In this document: piece by piece, positions 1 through 7,699 of the stretch
How positions within the stretch are numbered: position 1 is the stretch's first letter
How the letters are laid out: every line of letters begins with the position of its first letter
Notes under the pieces: model-generated
The model's database searches: none
The model's input: only the letters and a program-made list of their open reading frames with translations
What the model was told of the DNA's origin: nothing
From: Alphaproteobacteria bacterium
GTDB lineage: Bacteria > Pseudomonadota > Alphaproteobacteria > UBA828
DNA: 32,771 nt
NCBI GenBank assembly: GCA_022820945.1
Contig: JAJEEP010000030.1
Coordinates: 1 to 32,771, forward strand
Direction: 5' to 3'
Translations under genes and position numbers: made by a program

Positions 1-1157
1 AGCACGCCAGGCCGGGTCCGCGCGGCGCGGCCCAGGGGCCAGAGCGAGAAGGCGAGCATCGTGAGTGCGCCGTAGGCTGCCGCCAGGGCGAGCGGTGCGC
101 CGTGGATCACGCCCGCGAGCGGCACCGGCAGGGAATCGCCCATGATTGCGGCGAGGACGCGGGGTGCTGCCGCTCCGATGATGAGACCTACCGCGATGGC
201 TCCGAGTCCGAGCGCGCCGATCTGCAACAGGAAGGCGCGCTGCACGGTCGCGCGTGTGGCGCCCACGCACTTGAGGGTCGCGATAGTGTGCAGCTTGCCG
301 TGCAGATGGCTGGACACGGCGCTGGCGACGCCGATGCCCCCGACCAGAAGGGCGGCGAGGCCGGCGAGGGTGAGGAACAGACCCACGCGGTCTAGCTGGC
401 GCCTGAGCGAGGGGTTGGCGTCGCGGGTGTCGCGCAGCCGCCAGTTGGCGTCGGGGAACGCCGCCTCCAACCCGGCCACCCACCCCGCCATGTCGGTGCC
501 GTCGGGCACCAGCACGCGGTAGCGGTGCCGCACCAGGGTGCCGGGATGGATCAGGTCGGTCGCCTCCAGCGACGCATGATTCATCATCAGGCGGGGGCCG
601 AGCGCGAATCCCGAGGTGAGCTTGTCGGGTTCGCGCTCAAGAACGGCGCTCACGGTGAGCAGCGCCGAGCCCACCCGTAGCCTGTCGCCGATCCCGATCC
701 TGAGGCGGTCCAGCAAGCTCCTCTCGACCGCGGCGCCGCCATCGGCCAGCGCGTCCGCAAGCGCCGTGCCGTCTTCCAGACGTGCGCTATCCACCAGTGG
801 ATAGGCGCCGTCCACCGCCTTGAGCTCCACCAGCGAGCGGCTCGATCCGTCTTCCAGGTGGGCCATCCCGCGCATGGTGACAACGTGGGAGATGGCAGTG
901 GTGTTCGCGTCGAGCCAGGCCATCGCCTCGTCCGCGAGGGGCAGGGAGAACTGCACCAGCTCGACGTCGCCGCCCAGAATCATCTTCGCGTCCCGGGCGA
1001 GACCCGCCTTAAGCGCTTCGCCCAGCGAGCCGACGGCGGCGGTGGTGGCAACGCCCAGGATCAGGCAGGCGAGGAAGACGCGGAAGCCGCGCACGCCCCC
1101 TCGAAGCTCGCGCCGGGCGATGCGCCACGCTGGCGGTGCTCGATGGAGGATCGTCAC
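1..1157 (-). CDS. ABC transporter permease, FtsX/YbbP-like (3' part beyond the left edge)
   Basis: Reading the minus strand from a GTG at 1157 gives an open frame of about 385 codons that runs off the left edge. The N-terminus begins TILHRAPPAWRIARREL followed by a first membrane segment (RVFLACLILGVATTAAVGSL), a long periplasmic domain of the MacB-PCD type containing GGDVELVQFSLPL, then the FtsX permease core (LFLTLAGLAALLVGGIGVA, HTIATLKCVGATR) and further membrane segments up to the edge. ATLKCVGATR matches the conserved 'iA.lr.lGas' coupling motif of FtsX permeases. It starts 6 bases after the stop of the ATPase gene, so the two form one operon. In E. coli the equivalent YbbP pairs with YbbA next to tesA; the transported substrate is not established. 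The gene is incomplete here, so full length and the last helices are not visible. Confidence 0.85.
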   Translation of the reverse strand, partial: MTILHRAPPAWRIARRELRGGVRGFRVFLACLILGVATTAAVGSLGEALKAGLARDAKMILGGDVELVQFSLPLADEAMAWLDANTTAISHVVTMRGMAHLEDGSSRSLVELKAVDGAYPLVDSARLEDGTALADALADGGAAVERSLLDRLRIGIGDRLRVGSALLTVSAVLEREPDKLTSGFALGPRLMMNHASLEATDLIHPGTLVRHRYRVLVPDGTDMAGWVAGLEAAFPDANWRLRDTRDANPSLRRQLDRVGLFLTLAGLAALLVGGIGVASAVSSHLHGKLHTIATLKCVGATRATVQRAFLLQIGALGLGAIAVGLIIGAAAPRVLAAIMGDSLPVPLAGVIHGAPLALAAAYGALTMLAFSLWPLGRAARTRPGV

Positions 1158-1163
1158 CGGGGA

Positions 1164-1847
1164 TCAGCCCTCGGCGGGCGCCACGATCCGCCCGTCTGCG
1201 ATGTGGACCATGCGATCGCACCGCGCCGCGAGCTCGTGATCGTGGGTGACCAGGATCAGCGTCGAGCCCCCCACGGCGCGCATGCGGAAGAGCTCGCCCA
1301 TTACCGCGCCGCCGGTCTCGCCGTCGAGATTGCCGGTCGGCTCGTCGGCGAGAAGCACGTGCGGTTGCGGCACGAAGGCCCTGGCGAGCGCCACGCGCTG
1401 CTGCTCGCCGCCGGAAAGCTGGCTCGGATAGTGCTGCACGCGCTCGCCGAGACCGACGCTCTCCAGCGCCTCCCGCGCCGCGCCGAAGGGGTTGCCGTGG
1501 GTGCCGAGCTCCAGGGGCAGCGCGACGTTCTCCAGCGCCGTCATGGTCGGGATCAGGTGGAAGGCCTGGAACACGATACCGACGGCGCTGCGCCGGAAGG
1601 CGGCGAGGTCGCTTTCCCCAAGCCCGCCGATATCGGTGCCGCTCACGACGACGCGGCCCTGATCCGCCCGTTCCAGCCCCGCGATGATCGCGAGCAGGGT
1701 CGACTTGCCCGCGCCCGACGGACCGAGCACGGCGATGCTCTCGCCTCGCTCGGCGGTGAGCGACACGCCCCGCAGGATATTGACGGGCCCGGCCTTGCTG
1801 GTCAGGGTGAGGTGCACGTCATCCAGCACCACCGCCGGTTCGCTCAT
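1164..1847 (-). CDS. ybbA: ABC transporter ATP-binding protein, YbbA/LolD-like
   Basis: This 227-residue ATPase has a Walker A motif GPSGAGKS (42-49), signature LSGGEQQR, Walker B with catalytic Glu and D-loop in LLADEPTGNLD, and switch histidine in THDHE. Length and motifs are those of the MacB/LolD/YbbA subfamily, which energises FtsX-type permeases working on lipoproteins, peptides or membrane-associated substrates rather than classic importers. The partner permease gene starts 6 bases downstream. The ATG start overlaps the start of the divergent esterase gene in a shared CATG (1845-1848), the tesA/ybbA arrangement of E. coli, which favours the YbbA assignment over LolD. The substrate is unknown. 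Confidence 0.88.
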   Translation of the reverse strand: MSEPAVVLDDVHLTLTSKAGPVNILRGVSLTAERGESIAVLGPSGAGKSTLLAIIAGLERADQGRVVVSGTDIGGLGESDLAAFRRSAVGIVFQAFHLIPTMTALENVALPLELGTHGNPFGAAREALESVGLGERVQHYPSQLSGGEQQRVALARAFVPQPHVLLADEPTGNLDGETGGAVMGELFRMRAVGGSTLILVTHDHELAARCDRMVHIADGRIVAPAEG

Positions 1848-2502
1848 GTCATCCCGCCGCTCCCTCGGCCGCGCCGCAACGTGGATCGGAGCCGCCCTGT
1901 GTGCGTGGCTCCTGCTTCTCGGCCCGCCGGCTGCTGCCGAGGAACCCCGGATTATCGTGCTGGGAGACAGCCTGACGGCGGGCTACGGCTTGCCGCGCGA
2001 GGATGCCTTCCCGGCGCGCCTCGAAGCCGCGCTCAGGGCCGAAGGCCACGCCTGGCAGGTGATCGATGCCGGGATCTCGGGCGACACCAGCGCCGGCGGG
2101 CTCGCCCGCCTCGATTGGGTGCTTGCCGACGAGCCGGAGGTCGTGATCGTCGAGCTCGGCGCCAATGACGGCCTGCGGGGCCTGCCGACCGACCAGATGG
2201 AGTCCAATCTCGACGCGATCCTGACTCGGATTGGCGAGTCGGGCGCGGCGACGCTGCTCGCCGGCATGCGCGCGCCGGCCAACTTCGGGGCCGAATACGA
2301 AGCAGCGTTCCACGCGGTCTATGAGCGCCTCGCCGGCAAGCATGGGGTGGCGTTCTATCCGTTCTTCCTCGAGGGAGTGGCGATGGAGCCCGCGCTCAAC
2401 CAGGGGGACGGCATCCACCCCAATGCGGCGGGCGTGGCCGAAATCGTGCGGCGCATCGTGCCGCATGTGGTGGCCGTCATCGCCCGGCGCAAGGGCGGCT
2501 GA
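1846..2502 (+). CDS. tesA: GDSL-type arylesterase / multifunctional acyl-CoA thioesterase I-like
   Basis: The product is 218 residues with an N-terminal signal peptide (basic RRSLGR, hydrophobic core to about residue 29, probable cleavage after PPAAA), so it should act in the periplasm. SGNH/GDSL hydrolase blocks are all present: VLGDSLTAGYG with nucleophile Ser42, GxND block in ELGANDGLRG, and the catalytic D-x-x-H in DGIHPN near the C-terminus. The family cleaves acyl esters and thioesters (TesA, lysophospholipase L1, arylesterase). The start is placed at the ATG inside the CATG shared with the divergent ATPase gene because no other start keeps the signal peptide intact; no good ribosome binding site is seen before it. 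The ThpR gene follows 21 bases downstream on the same strand. Confidence 0.88.
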   Translation: MSSRRSLGRAATWIGAALCAWLLLLGPPAAAEEPRIIVLGDSLTAGYGLPREDAFPARLEAALRAEGHAWQVIDAGISGDTSAGGLARLDWVLADEPEVVIVELGANDGLRGLPTDQMESNLDAILTRIGESGAATLLAGMRAPANFGAEYEAAFHAVYERLAGKHGVAFYPFFLEGVAMEPALNQGDGIHPNAAGVAEIVRRIVPHVVAVIARRKGG

Positions 2503-2523
2503 AGAGCCAGGGGCAGCCGGCTG

Positions 2524-3093
2524 ATGACCCGCCTCTTCGTCGCGCTCGCCCTGCCGGAAGACGTGCGCCGCCGCATGGAGGGGCTGCGGGGCGGACTGCC
2601 CGGTGCGCGCTGGCAAAGCGCGGAGCAGATGCACCTCACGCTCCGCTTCATCGGCGAGGTGGATGGCGGTGCTTTCCGCGAGATCGGGGACGCGCTCGCG
2701 CACGTCGAGGCGGACGCGTTCTCGCTCACGCTCGAAGGTGTGGGCCACTTCCCGCCGCGCGGAAAGGCGCGAATCCTGTGGGCCGGAGTCGCTCCCAACC
2801 CCGCGCTCACGTACCTGCGCGAGCGCACCGAGGCCGCCATCACCGGCCTCGGGTTCGAGCCCGACGGCCGCAACTATGCTCCGCACGTGACCCTCGCGCG
2901 CTTCGCTTCGCGGGTACCTGCGCACCGGCTTCAGGAGTTCGTTTCCTACCACGGGCCGTTCAGCAGCGGGCCGTTCGACGTGCGCTCGTTCGAGCTTTTC
3001 TCGAGCCATCTCGGCGCGGGCGGCGCGCACTATGCGGTGGAGGCCAGCTACCCGCTGGCGCCGGCACCGCTCGCGGATGAAGAGTCCGGGTAG
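2524..3093 (+). CDS. thpR: RNA 2',3'-cyclic phosphodiesterase (ThpR, 2H family)
   Basis: This 189-residue protein carries the two HxTx catalytic motifs of the 2H phosphoesterase superfamily: HLTL at 37-40 and HVTL at 121-124, spaced as in ThpR/LigT. It begins MTRLFVALALPEDV, the typical opening strand of the family, and includes the conserved FPPRGKARILWAGV strand. ThpR opens 2',3'-cyclic phosphate RNA ends to 2'-phosphate and can act as a 2'-5' RNA ligase in vitro. It is probably co-transcribed with the esterase gene ending 21 bases upstream. The ATG overlaps no other feature. Assignment rests on motifs and length and is firm; the physiological RNA substrate is not known. Confidence 0.9.
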   Translation: MTRLFVALALPEDVRRRMEGLRGGLPGARWQSAEQMHLTLRFIGEVDGGAFREIGDALAHVEADAFSLTLEGVGHFPPRGKARILWAGVAPNPALTYLRERTEAAITGLGFEPDGRNYAPHVTLARFASRVPAHRLQEFVSYHGPFSSGPFDVRSFELFSSHLGAGGAHYAVEASYPLAPAPLADEESG

Positions 3094-3111
3094 GGATCGG
3101 CACGCCCGGCG

Positions 3112-3510
3112 TCATCCGGCTTCCTCGATCCGTTCCATGTCCTCATCCGAGAGGCCGAAGTGGTGGCCGATCTCGTGGATCAGCACGTGGCGGACCACGT
3201 CGTCCAGGCTGTTGCCGGTCTCGACCCAGTAGTCGAGGAGGGGGCGGCGGTAGAGGAAAATCATGTCCACGTCCTCACGGATGTCGTGGACCCCGCTCTG
3301 GTCGAGGGAGACGCCCTGATAGAGGCCCAGAAGCTCGTAGGGGCTCTCCAGCTCCATCTCCTCCTGCACCTCGTCGCTCGGGAAGTCCACGACCTGAATC
3401 ATCACCGGGTCGACCTTCTCGCGCATGAAGGCGGGAATGCGGCGGTATTCCCGGTCCGCGATCAACTCAATTTCCGCCGCGCTCGGCGCCTGGGTTTTCG
3501 GCCCGCTCAT
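3112..3510 (-). CDS. Minimal zinc metallopeptidase, zincin-like (PF06262 type)
   Basis: The product is 132 residues and carries HEIGHHFGLSDED near its C-terminus, giving an HExxH motif (His112, Glu113, His116) with Asp122 as the likely third zinc ligand. Length and architecture match the small 'metallopeptidase family protein' group (PF06262), which is common next to housekeeping genes in alphaproteobacteria. Other family marks seen are LLGLYQGVSL and IFLYRRPLLDYW, which precedes the zinc helix. No signal peptide is present, so it is cytoplasmic. It is convergent with thpR (18-base gap) and divergent from the transketolase genes (96-base gap). Substrate unknown; proteolytic activity has been inferred from structure rather than shown for most members. 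Confidence 0.88.
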   Translation of the reverse strand: MSGPKTQAPSAAEIELIADREYRRIPAFMREKVDPVMIQVVDFPSDEVQEEMELESPYELLGLYQGVSLDQSGVHDIREDVDMIFLYRRPLLDYWVETGNSLDDVVRHVLIHEIGHHFGLSDEDMERIEEAG

Positions 3511-3606
3511 GGCGGCAAGCCTAAAGCGTATGCGGCCTTAGAGAAATCGTGCGGGGCGCTATACTGCGCCGCTTCGTGGGGATGCAGGCGGAGGGAGACC
3601 GGGACG

Positions 3607-4437
3607 GTGAGCAACAGAGAGGCGCTGCTGCGCGAACTGCGCGCGCAGGCGCTGCAAATCCGGCGCAACACCTGGCGGGCGCTGCGTGCGGCGGGCTCCG
3701 GCCACATGGGGGGCTCGCTCTCCGCAGCCGACCTGCTGGCCGCGCTCTACTTCCACTACCTCAGGCTGAGACCCGACGAGCCCGACTGGCCCGAGCGCGA
3801 CCACTTCGTGCTCTCCAAGGGGCACGCCAACACGGCACTCGGCGCGGTGCTGGCGCAGGCCGGCTTCGTCGAGGACGGCTTCATCGACACCTTCTACGGC
3901 TTCGGATCGCTGTTCGGCATGCACCCCGACATCAAGGTCCCCGGCATCGAGATGTGCACCGGCGCCCTCGGCCACGGCCTCTCGGTCGGGCTCGGCATGG
4001 CGCTCGGGTCCAAGGTGCAGGGCAAGGACTGGCGCACCGTGGTGATGCTGGGCGACGGCGAGCTGCAGGAAGGCTCCAACTGGGAGGCGGCGATGGCCGC
4101 AGCCCACCTCGGGCCGCTCCGGCTCACCGCCATCCTCGACTACAACAAGGTGCAGCAGAGCGGCCATGTCGCCGAGATGCTGGGGCTGGAGCCCCTGGCC
4201 GACAAGTTGCGCGCGTTTGGCTGGGAGGTCAGCGAGCTCGACGGGCACGACATGGCGGAGATCGTCGACGCCCTCGACGCGCTGCCCGAGAGGCCCGACA
4301 AGCCCTCGCTGCTCATCGCCCACACGGTGAAGGGCAAGGGCGCGAGCTTCGCCGAGGACACCTACCTCTGGCACAACAACGCGGTGAGCGACGAGGTCTA
4401 CGAGAAGGCGATGGCCGAGCTGGGAGAGCCGGCATGA
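3607..4437 (+). CDS. Transketolase, N-terminal (ThDP pyrophosphate-binding) subunit
   Basis: This 276-residue protein is the N-terminal third of a transketolase. It has the SGHMGGSLS segment with His33, LSKGHA with His73, and the ThDP/Mg2+ motif GDGELQEG starting at Gly149 and closing at Asn180 in LDYNKVQQ. Together with the next gene it forms the split, two-subunit transketolase type that moves two-carbon ketol units between sugar phosphates. The GTG start is preceded by a GGAGGGAG Shine-Dalgarno about 12 bases upstream; it is the only start giving the family N-terminus. Its stop codon overlaps the ATG of the second subunit (ATGA). Split transketolases occur in both central and peripheral sugar pathways; no sugar kinase, isomerase or transporter is next to this pair, so the pathway cannot be named. 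Confidence 0.92.
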   Translation: MSNREALLRELRAQALQIRRNTWRALRAAGSGHMGGSLSAADLLAALYFHYLRLRPDEPDWPERDHFVLSKGHANTALGAVLAQAGFVEDGFIDTFYGFGSLFGMHPDIKVPGIEMCTGALGHGLSVGLGMALGSKVQGKDWRTVVMLGDGELQEGSNWEAAMAAAHLGPLRLTAILDYNKVQQSGHVAEMLGLEPLADKLRAFGWEVSELDGHDMAEIVDALDALPERPDKPSLLIAHTVKGKGASFAEDTYLWHNNAVSDEVYEKAMAELGEPA

Positions 4438-5414
4438 ACGCGCCGCAGCAGGGTGACGGGGCCGAGCCGGCCTGGGTCAAGGCGGCGGCCAATCAGTCGC
4501 GGCTCGCCTTCGGGCTTGCCGTGACCGAGCTCGGCCGGCGCGACGAGCGCGTGGTCGCGGTCTCCGCCGATACCCTCGATCTGATCGGGCTCAGGGGCTT
4601 CATCGATCACGCGCCCGCGCGCGTGATCGACGTCGGCATCGCCGAGCAGAATGCCATGGGGGTCGGCGCCGGGCTTGCCACCTCGGGCCTGCGACCCTTC
4701 GTCTGCGGCTACGCGCCCTTCATCACCGCACGCTCCATGGAGCAGATCCGCAACGAGGTCGCCTATGCCAATCAGCGCGTGGTGATCGGGGCGGCGGCGA
4801 GCGGCATCTCCCTCGGCGTCTCGGGCGGCACGCATCATGCGCTGGAGGACCTCGCGCTGATGCGGAGCTTCCCGAACATGACGGTGCTGGTGCCGGCGGA
4901 CGCCCACGAGGCGTGGCACGCGACGCTCGCCACCGACGAGATCGACGGCCCCGCCTACATTCGCCTCGGCGGGCGCGTGCCGGAGCCCCCAGTCACGCCG
5001 GTCGATGCGCCGTTCAGGCTCGGCAAGGCCACATGTCTTGCCGAGGGCTCGGACGTCGCCGTGATCGCCTGCGGGGCCCTGGTGGCGCCGGCCGTGGAGG
5101 CGGCTGCGGCGCTGGCCCGGCAGGGAGTGGGCGCACGGGTCCTCAACATGTCCACCATCAAGCCGCTCGACGAGAATGCGATCCTGGCTGTTGCCGAGGA
5201 GACGCGCGGCATCGTGACCGCCGAGGAGCACCATCTGACCGGCGGGCTCGGCGGCGCGGTGGCGGAGCTGCTGGCGGTCAGACGGCCCACGCCCATGCGC
5301 ATGATCGGCATGCCCGACGAGTTCGCCGTCGTCGGCCCAACCGATCGCATCCGCGCGCGCTACGGCATGAGCGCCCGGCACATCGTGGACGCCTGCCTCG
5401 AACTGGTGAACTAG
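4434..5414 (+). CDS. Transketolase, C-terminal (pyrimidine-binding plus C-terminal domain) subunit
   Basis: This 326-residue subunit begins with the pyrimidine-binding domain, where GIAEQNAMG carries the ThDP-activating glutamate (Glu71), followed by FITARSMEQIRNE and the SGGTHHALEDLALMR segment. The transketolase C-terminal domain covers roughly residues 190-320 (VAVIACGALVAPAVEAA, STIKPLDENAI, TAEEHHLTGGLG). It completes the enzyme begun by the preceding gene, which it overlaps by 4 bases, implying translational coupling and equimolar subunits. 1-Deoxy-xylulose-5-phosphate synthase shares these domains but is a single chain, so a split transketolase is the better call. Downstream are 105 bases without a clear terminator before the lipoprotein gene. 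Confidence 0.92.
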   Translation: MNAPQQGDGAEPAWVKAAANQSRLAFGLAVTELGRRDERVVAVSADTLDLIGLRGFIDHAPARVIDVGIAEQNAMGVGAGLATSGLRPFVCGYAPFITARSMEQIRNEVAYANQRVVIGAAASGISLGVSGGTHHALEDLALMRSFPNMTVLVPADAHEAWHATLATDEIDGPAYIRLGGRVPEPPVTPVDAPFRLGKATCLAEGSDVAVIACGALVAPAVEAAAALARQGVGARVLNMSTIKPLDENAILAVAEETRGIVTAEEHHLTGGLGGAVAELLAVRRPTPMRMIGMPDEFAVVGPTDRIRARYGMSARHIVDACLELVN

Positions 5415-5519
5415 GGGCGCTGAGCCACGCGCGCCATGCCGTTGCGACATTGATGACAGCGGCGAGGAGCGAAGCGAACCGAATTGCTGCGTCTGTTTCC
5501 GTCACCGGGGAGATGGGAA

Positions 5520-6218
5520 ATGAGACGAATCGCAGTCTTGGGTTGCACGCTGTTGCTCGTCGCCGGTTGTGGCGGCGGGGGCGGTAGTGGCGTCAAGGAG
5601 ACGATGACCACGGGGCCGGCTGAGCCCGCCGGCGAAACCACGCTCAGCACCACCGGCGAGTTTCGAGATGTCCCGATCGATAGCGCTGGAGATGCCCTCA
5701 CCGCCGAATTCTTTCGGTGGGGGGTGTGGGGAGGAGTCCTCAGAGATGACTATGTCACGTGTCAGGCCGTCGGTTGTCCGCCAGCGGGCGAAACAATCTT
5801 CTGGGCGCACCTGACCAGCGAGACCGACGGGACTGTCACCGCGACGGTGGACGGCACGCGGTCGGGAACCGCGCCAATGAGCGGGAGCGCCGTGTGGAGC
5901 GGCGATGTCCACGCCTATGGGACGGAAGAGGTTTTGACCTTCGGTGGGACGTCCTTCATGACCCACGCACCGGTGGAAGCCGACGCGCGGCTGGAAGTCG
6001 ACTTCATGACCGTTACCGTCGATGTCGATTTCACCAACCTCGACAACAATCAGCCAGACCTGTCCTGGTCCGGGCTCGCCATTACCAACGGCGAGTTCGG
6101 GGACGAAACCGTGGGCGTAGAAGGCTCGTTCTACGGCGCGGACCATGAAGGTGCCGCCGGCACCTTCGCCCGCGACGGCCTCACGGGAGTGTTCGGCGCC
6201 CTGCGCTCCTCGGAATAG
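5520..6218 (+). CDS. Lipoprotein with transferrin-binding-protein-like beta-barrel C-terminus
   Basis: The 232-residue product starts MRRIAVLGCTLLLVAGC: a type II signal peptide with lipobox VAGC and acylated Cys17, followed by a run of glycines acting as linker. The rest is rich in Thr, Gly and Asp with alternating hydrophobic residues, typical of an outer-membrane or surface beta protein. The C-terminal stretch GSFYGADHEGAAGTF followed by GVFGAL resembles the 'G.FYG..a.e.gG.F' repeat of TbpB-like or Slam-dependent surface lipoproteins. That is a family resemblance, not an identification of ligand. The start is the ATG at 5520, preceded by GGGGAG. Two cysteines lie close together (TCQAVGC) and may form a disulfide. 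No Slam-like or TonB receptor gene is adjacent. Confidence 0.7.
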   Translation: MRRIAVLGCTLLLVAGCGGGGGSGVKETMTTGPAEPAGETTLSTTGEFRDVPIDSAGDALTAEFFRWGVWGGVLRDDYVTCQAVGCPPAGETIFWAHLTSETDGTVTATVDGTRSGTAPMSGSAVWSGDVHAYGTEEVLTFGGTSFMTHAPVEADARLEVDFMTVTVDVDFTNLDNNQPDLSWSGLAITNGEFGDETVGVEGSFYGADHEGAAGTFARDGLTGVFGALRSSE

Positions 6219-6593
6219 CCGGCCGGCGGAGGTAATTCTGCCATCGCCACCTGCGTCCTCCCCGTGCCCCGAACCATGGTGCGGTGCACGGCGCGCGGCG
6301 TCCGCGTCATGGTCGCGCCATGTGGAACAGGGTCGGGTCGACGTTCGGGGAGAGCGGGGCGTGGCGCAGGCCCGCGAGCCTTCGTGTCGGGGACAGGACT
6401 CTCCATTTCGCGCGCACGGCGCTGGGCGCGTGCGCGACATCCCACTTGTCCCATCTGTCTCACTTGTCCCGGTGGTCTCGCCGAGTCCCGGCGAATCCCG
6501 GATAAAAATTCGTTGCGCGTCCCGGTTGGCGGGTGCTGCCTCCGCGCTCGTGCCGTTCCGGTACGATGCCGCGCAGGCTGGCGCGCATGACGA
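6219..6593. other. Intergenic stretch without a convincing gene; short 18-bp tandem repeat inside
   Basis: Open frames here on both strands are fragmentary, arginine-rich and lack family motifs, so none is called. The only structure seen is a tandem duplication in which CACTTGTCCC recurs at 6443-6452 and 6461-6470, an 18-base period with a degenerate third unit. No terminator with a T-tract is evident after the lipoprotein gene. Confidence 0.5.
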
Positions 6594-6630
6594 GAAGGAG
6601 GAGGAGCCCATGACCGGGAGGCACAGATAG
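6594..6630 (+). other. Strong Shine-Dalgarno followed by a seven-codon open frame ahead of the phosphodiesterase gene
   Basis: GAAGGAGGAGGAG at 6594-6606 is the strongest ribosome-binding sequence in this part of the window. It is followed at 6610 by ATG, but that frame encodes only six residues (MTGRHR) and a TAG. The phosphodiesterase frame starts later and in another phase. This may be a leader peptide coupling translation to the next gene, or the remains of the authentic start after a frameshift. Confidence 0.5.
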
Positions 6631-6656
6631 GCGGCGCCGCGGGTAGCGCGCGACCA

Positions 6657-7568
6657 TTGGAGATACACGGCCATCGCGGCGCGCGCGGATTGCTGCCGGA
6701 AAACACGCTGCCCGGGTTCGAGCGCGCAATCGCTCTCGGCGTCGATGCCCTGGAGTTCGATGTCTGCATGACCCGGGACGGCGTTCCCGTCGTGCATCAC
6801 GACCCGGCGCTCAACCCAGACCATACGCGCGACGCCGGTGGGGCGTGGCTCGAACCGCCGGGACCGTTGCTCAAGGATCTGGAAGCGGCGGAACTGCCCG
6901 GCCTCGATGTCGGCAGAGCCAGGCCGGGCAGCCGGACAGCCTTGCGGTTTCCGCACCAGGAGCCGCGCGACGGCGCGCGCATCCCCGCTCTGGCGGACGT
7001 TCTGGCGCTGGGGCGGCGGCCGGCAGCCGGTGCGGTCCGCTTCAATATCGAAATCAAATCGTCTCCGCTCGAACCGAACGAATCGGCGGGGCCGGAGGCG
7101 CTCGCGCGGGCGGTTGCGGCGGTGCTGCGGGAGAAGGGAATGGTCGGCCGGGCGACCGTCCAGTCCTTCGACTGGCGCGTGCTTCGGGAGTTGCGCACGA
7201 GTGCGCCGGCAATTTCCATCGCCTGCCTGACCTCCGAACGAGGCTGGCGCGACACCGTGCTGCGCGGCCGGGCTGAGCTATCGCCGTGGACCGCGGGCCT
7301 GAGTGTCGACGCAAAAGGCGGCTCCCTACCGAGGCTGGTCCATCGCTTCGGGGCCCCGGTATGGATGCCCTTCCATGCCGACCTGACGGCAGAGGCGCTC
7401 GCCGAAGCCCGGATGCTCGGCCTCAAGGTTATCGTCTGGACGGTGAACGAGATCCCCGGCATGGAGGTGCTCGCCCGGCTTGGCGTCGATGGCATCGTGA
7501 CGGATTATCCGGACCGCGCCGTGGAGGCGCTGGCGCCCTGGCGCTGCGAAGCGCCGCAGATCTGCTGA
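6657..7568 (+). CDS. Glycerophosphodiester phosphodiesterase
   Basis: This 303-residue protein is a GDPD TIM-barrel enzyme, which hydrolyses glycerophosphodiesters to glycerol-3-phosphate and an alcohol. Catalytic and metal motifs are all visible: HRG (His6, Arg7), EN (Glu15, Asn16), EFD (Glu33, Asp35) and HHDP (His48); the C-terminal barrel motif VIVWTVNE and GVDGIVTDYPD complete the fold. No signal peptide is seen, so it is probably cytoplasmic. The start is uncertain: the frame is open back to 6591 but contains no ATG or GTG, so a TTG at 6657 is used, with no Shine-Dalgarno, while a strong one lies at 6594-6606 before an out-of-frame ATG. The true N-terminus may be a few residues longer. 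It lies upstream of the monooxygenase genes with a 131-base gap. Confidence 0.85.
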   Translation: MEIHGHRGARGLLPENTLPGFERAIALGVDALEFDVCMTRDGVPVVHHDPALNPDHTRDAGGAWLEPPGPLLKDLEAAELPGLDVGRARPGSRTALRFPHQEPRDGARIPALADVLALGRRPAAGAVRFNIEIKSSPLEPNESAGPEALARAVAAVLREKGMVGRATVQSFDWRVLRELRTSAPAISIACLTSERGWRDTVLRGRAELSPWTAGLSVDAKGGSLPRLVHRFGAPVWMPFHADLTAEALAEARMLGLKVIVWTVNEIPGMEVLARLGVDGIVTDYPDRAVEALAPWRCEAPQIC

Positions 7569-7699
7569 CGACTTACCGTGCAGCGCTCTGGGGTCATTGC
7601 TTGCGTCCGCCCTGCTTTGACAAGAGAATGACGGGCGTTGCGGCGGCAGCGGCGGAAGGCCGCGGCGCCCCGGAATTGTCAGTGTGCGGGAGGTCGGCG

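Noticed and set aside
5502-6956. A 484-codon minus-strand frame spanning the lipoprotein gene and the gap after it
   Set aside because: No motifs, Arg/Gly-rich, and it crosses two well-supported plus-strand genes.
7585-7615. Possible sigma-54 promoter upstream of the monooxygenase genes
   Set aside because: A GG-N10-GC spacing can be made in CTGGGGTCATTGCTTGC, but the -24 TGGCAC and -12 TTGC elements are not in register.
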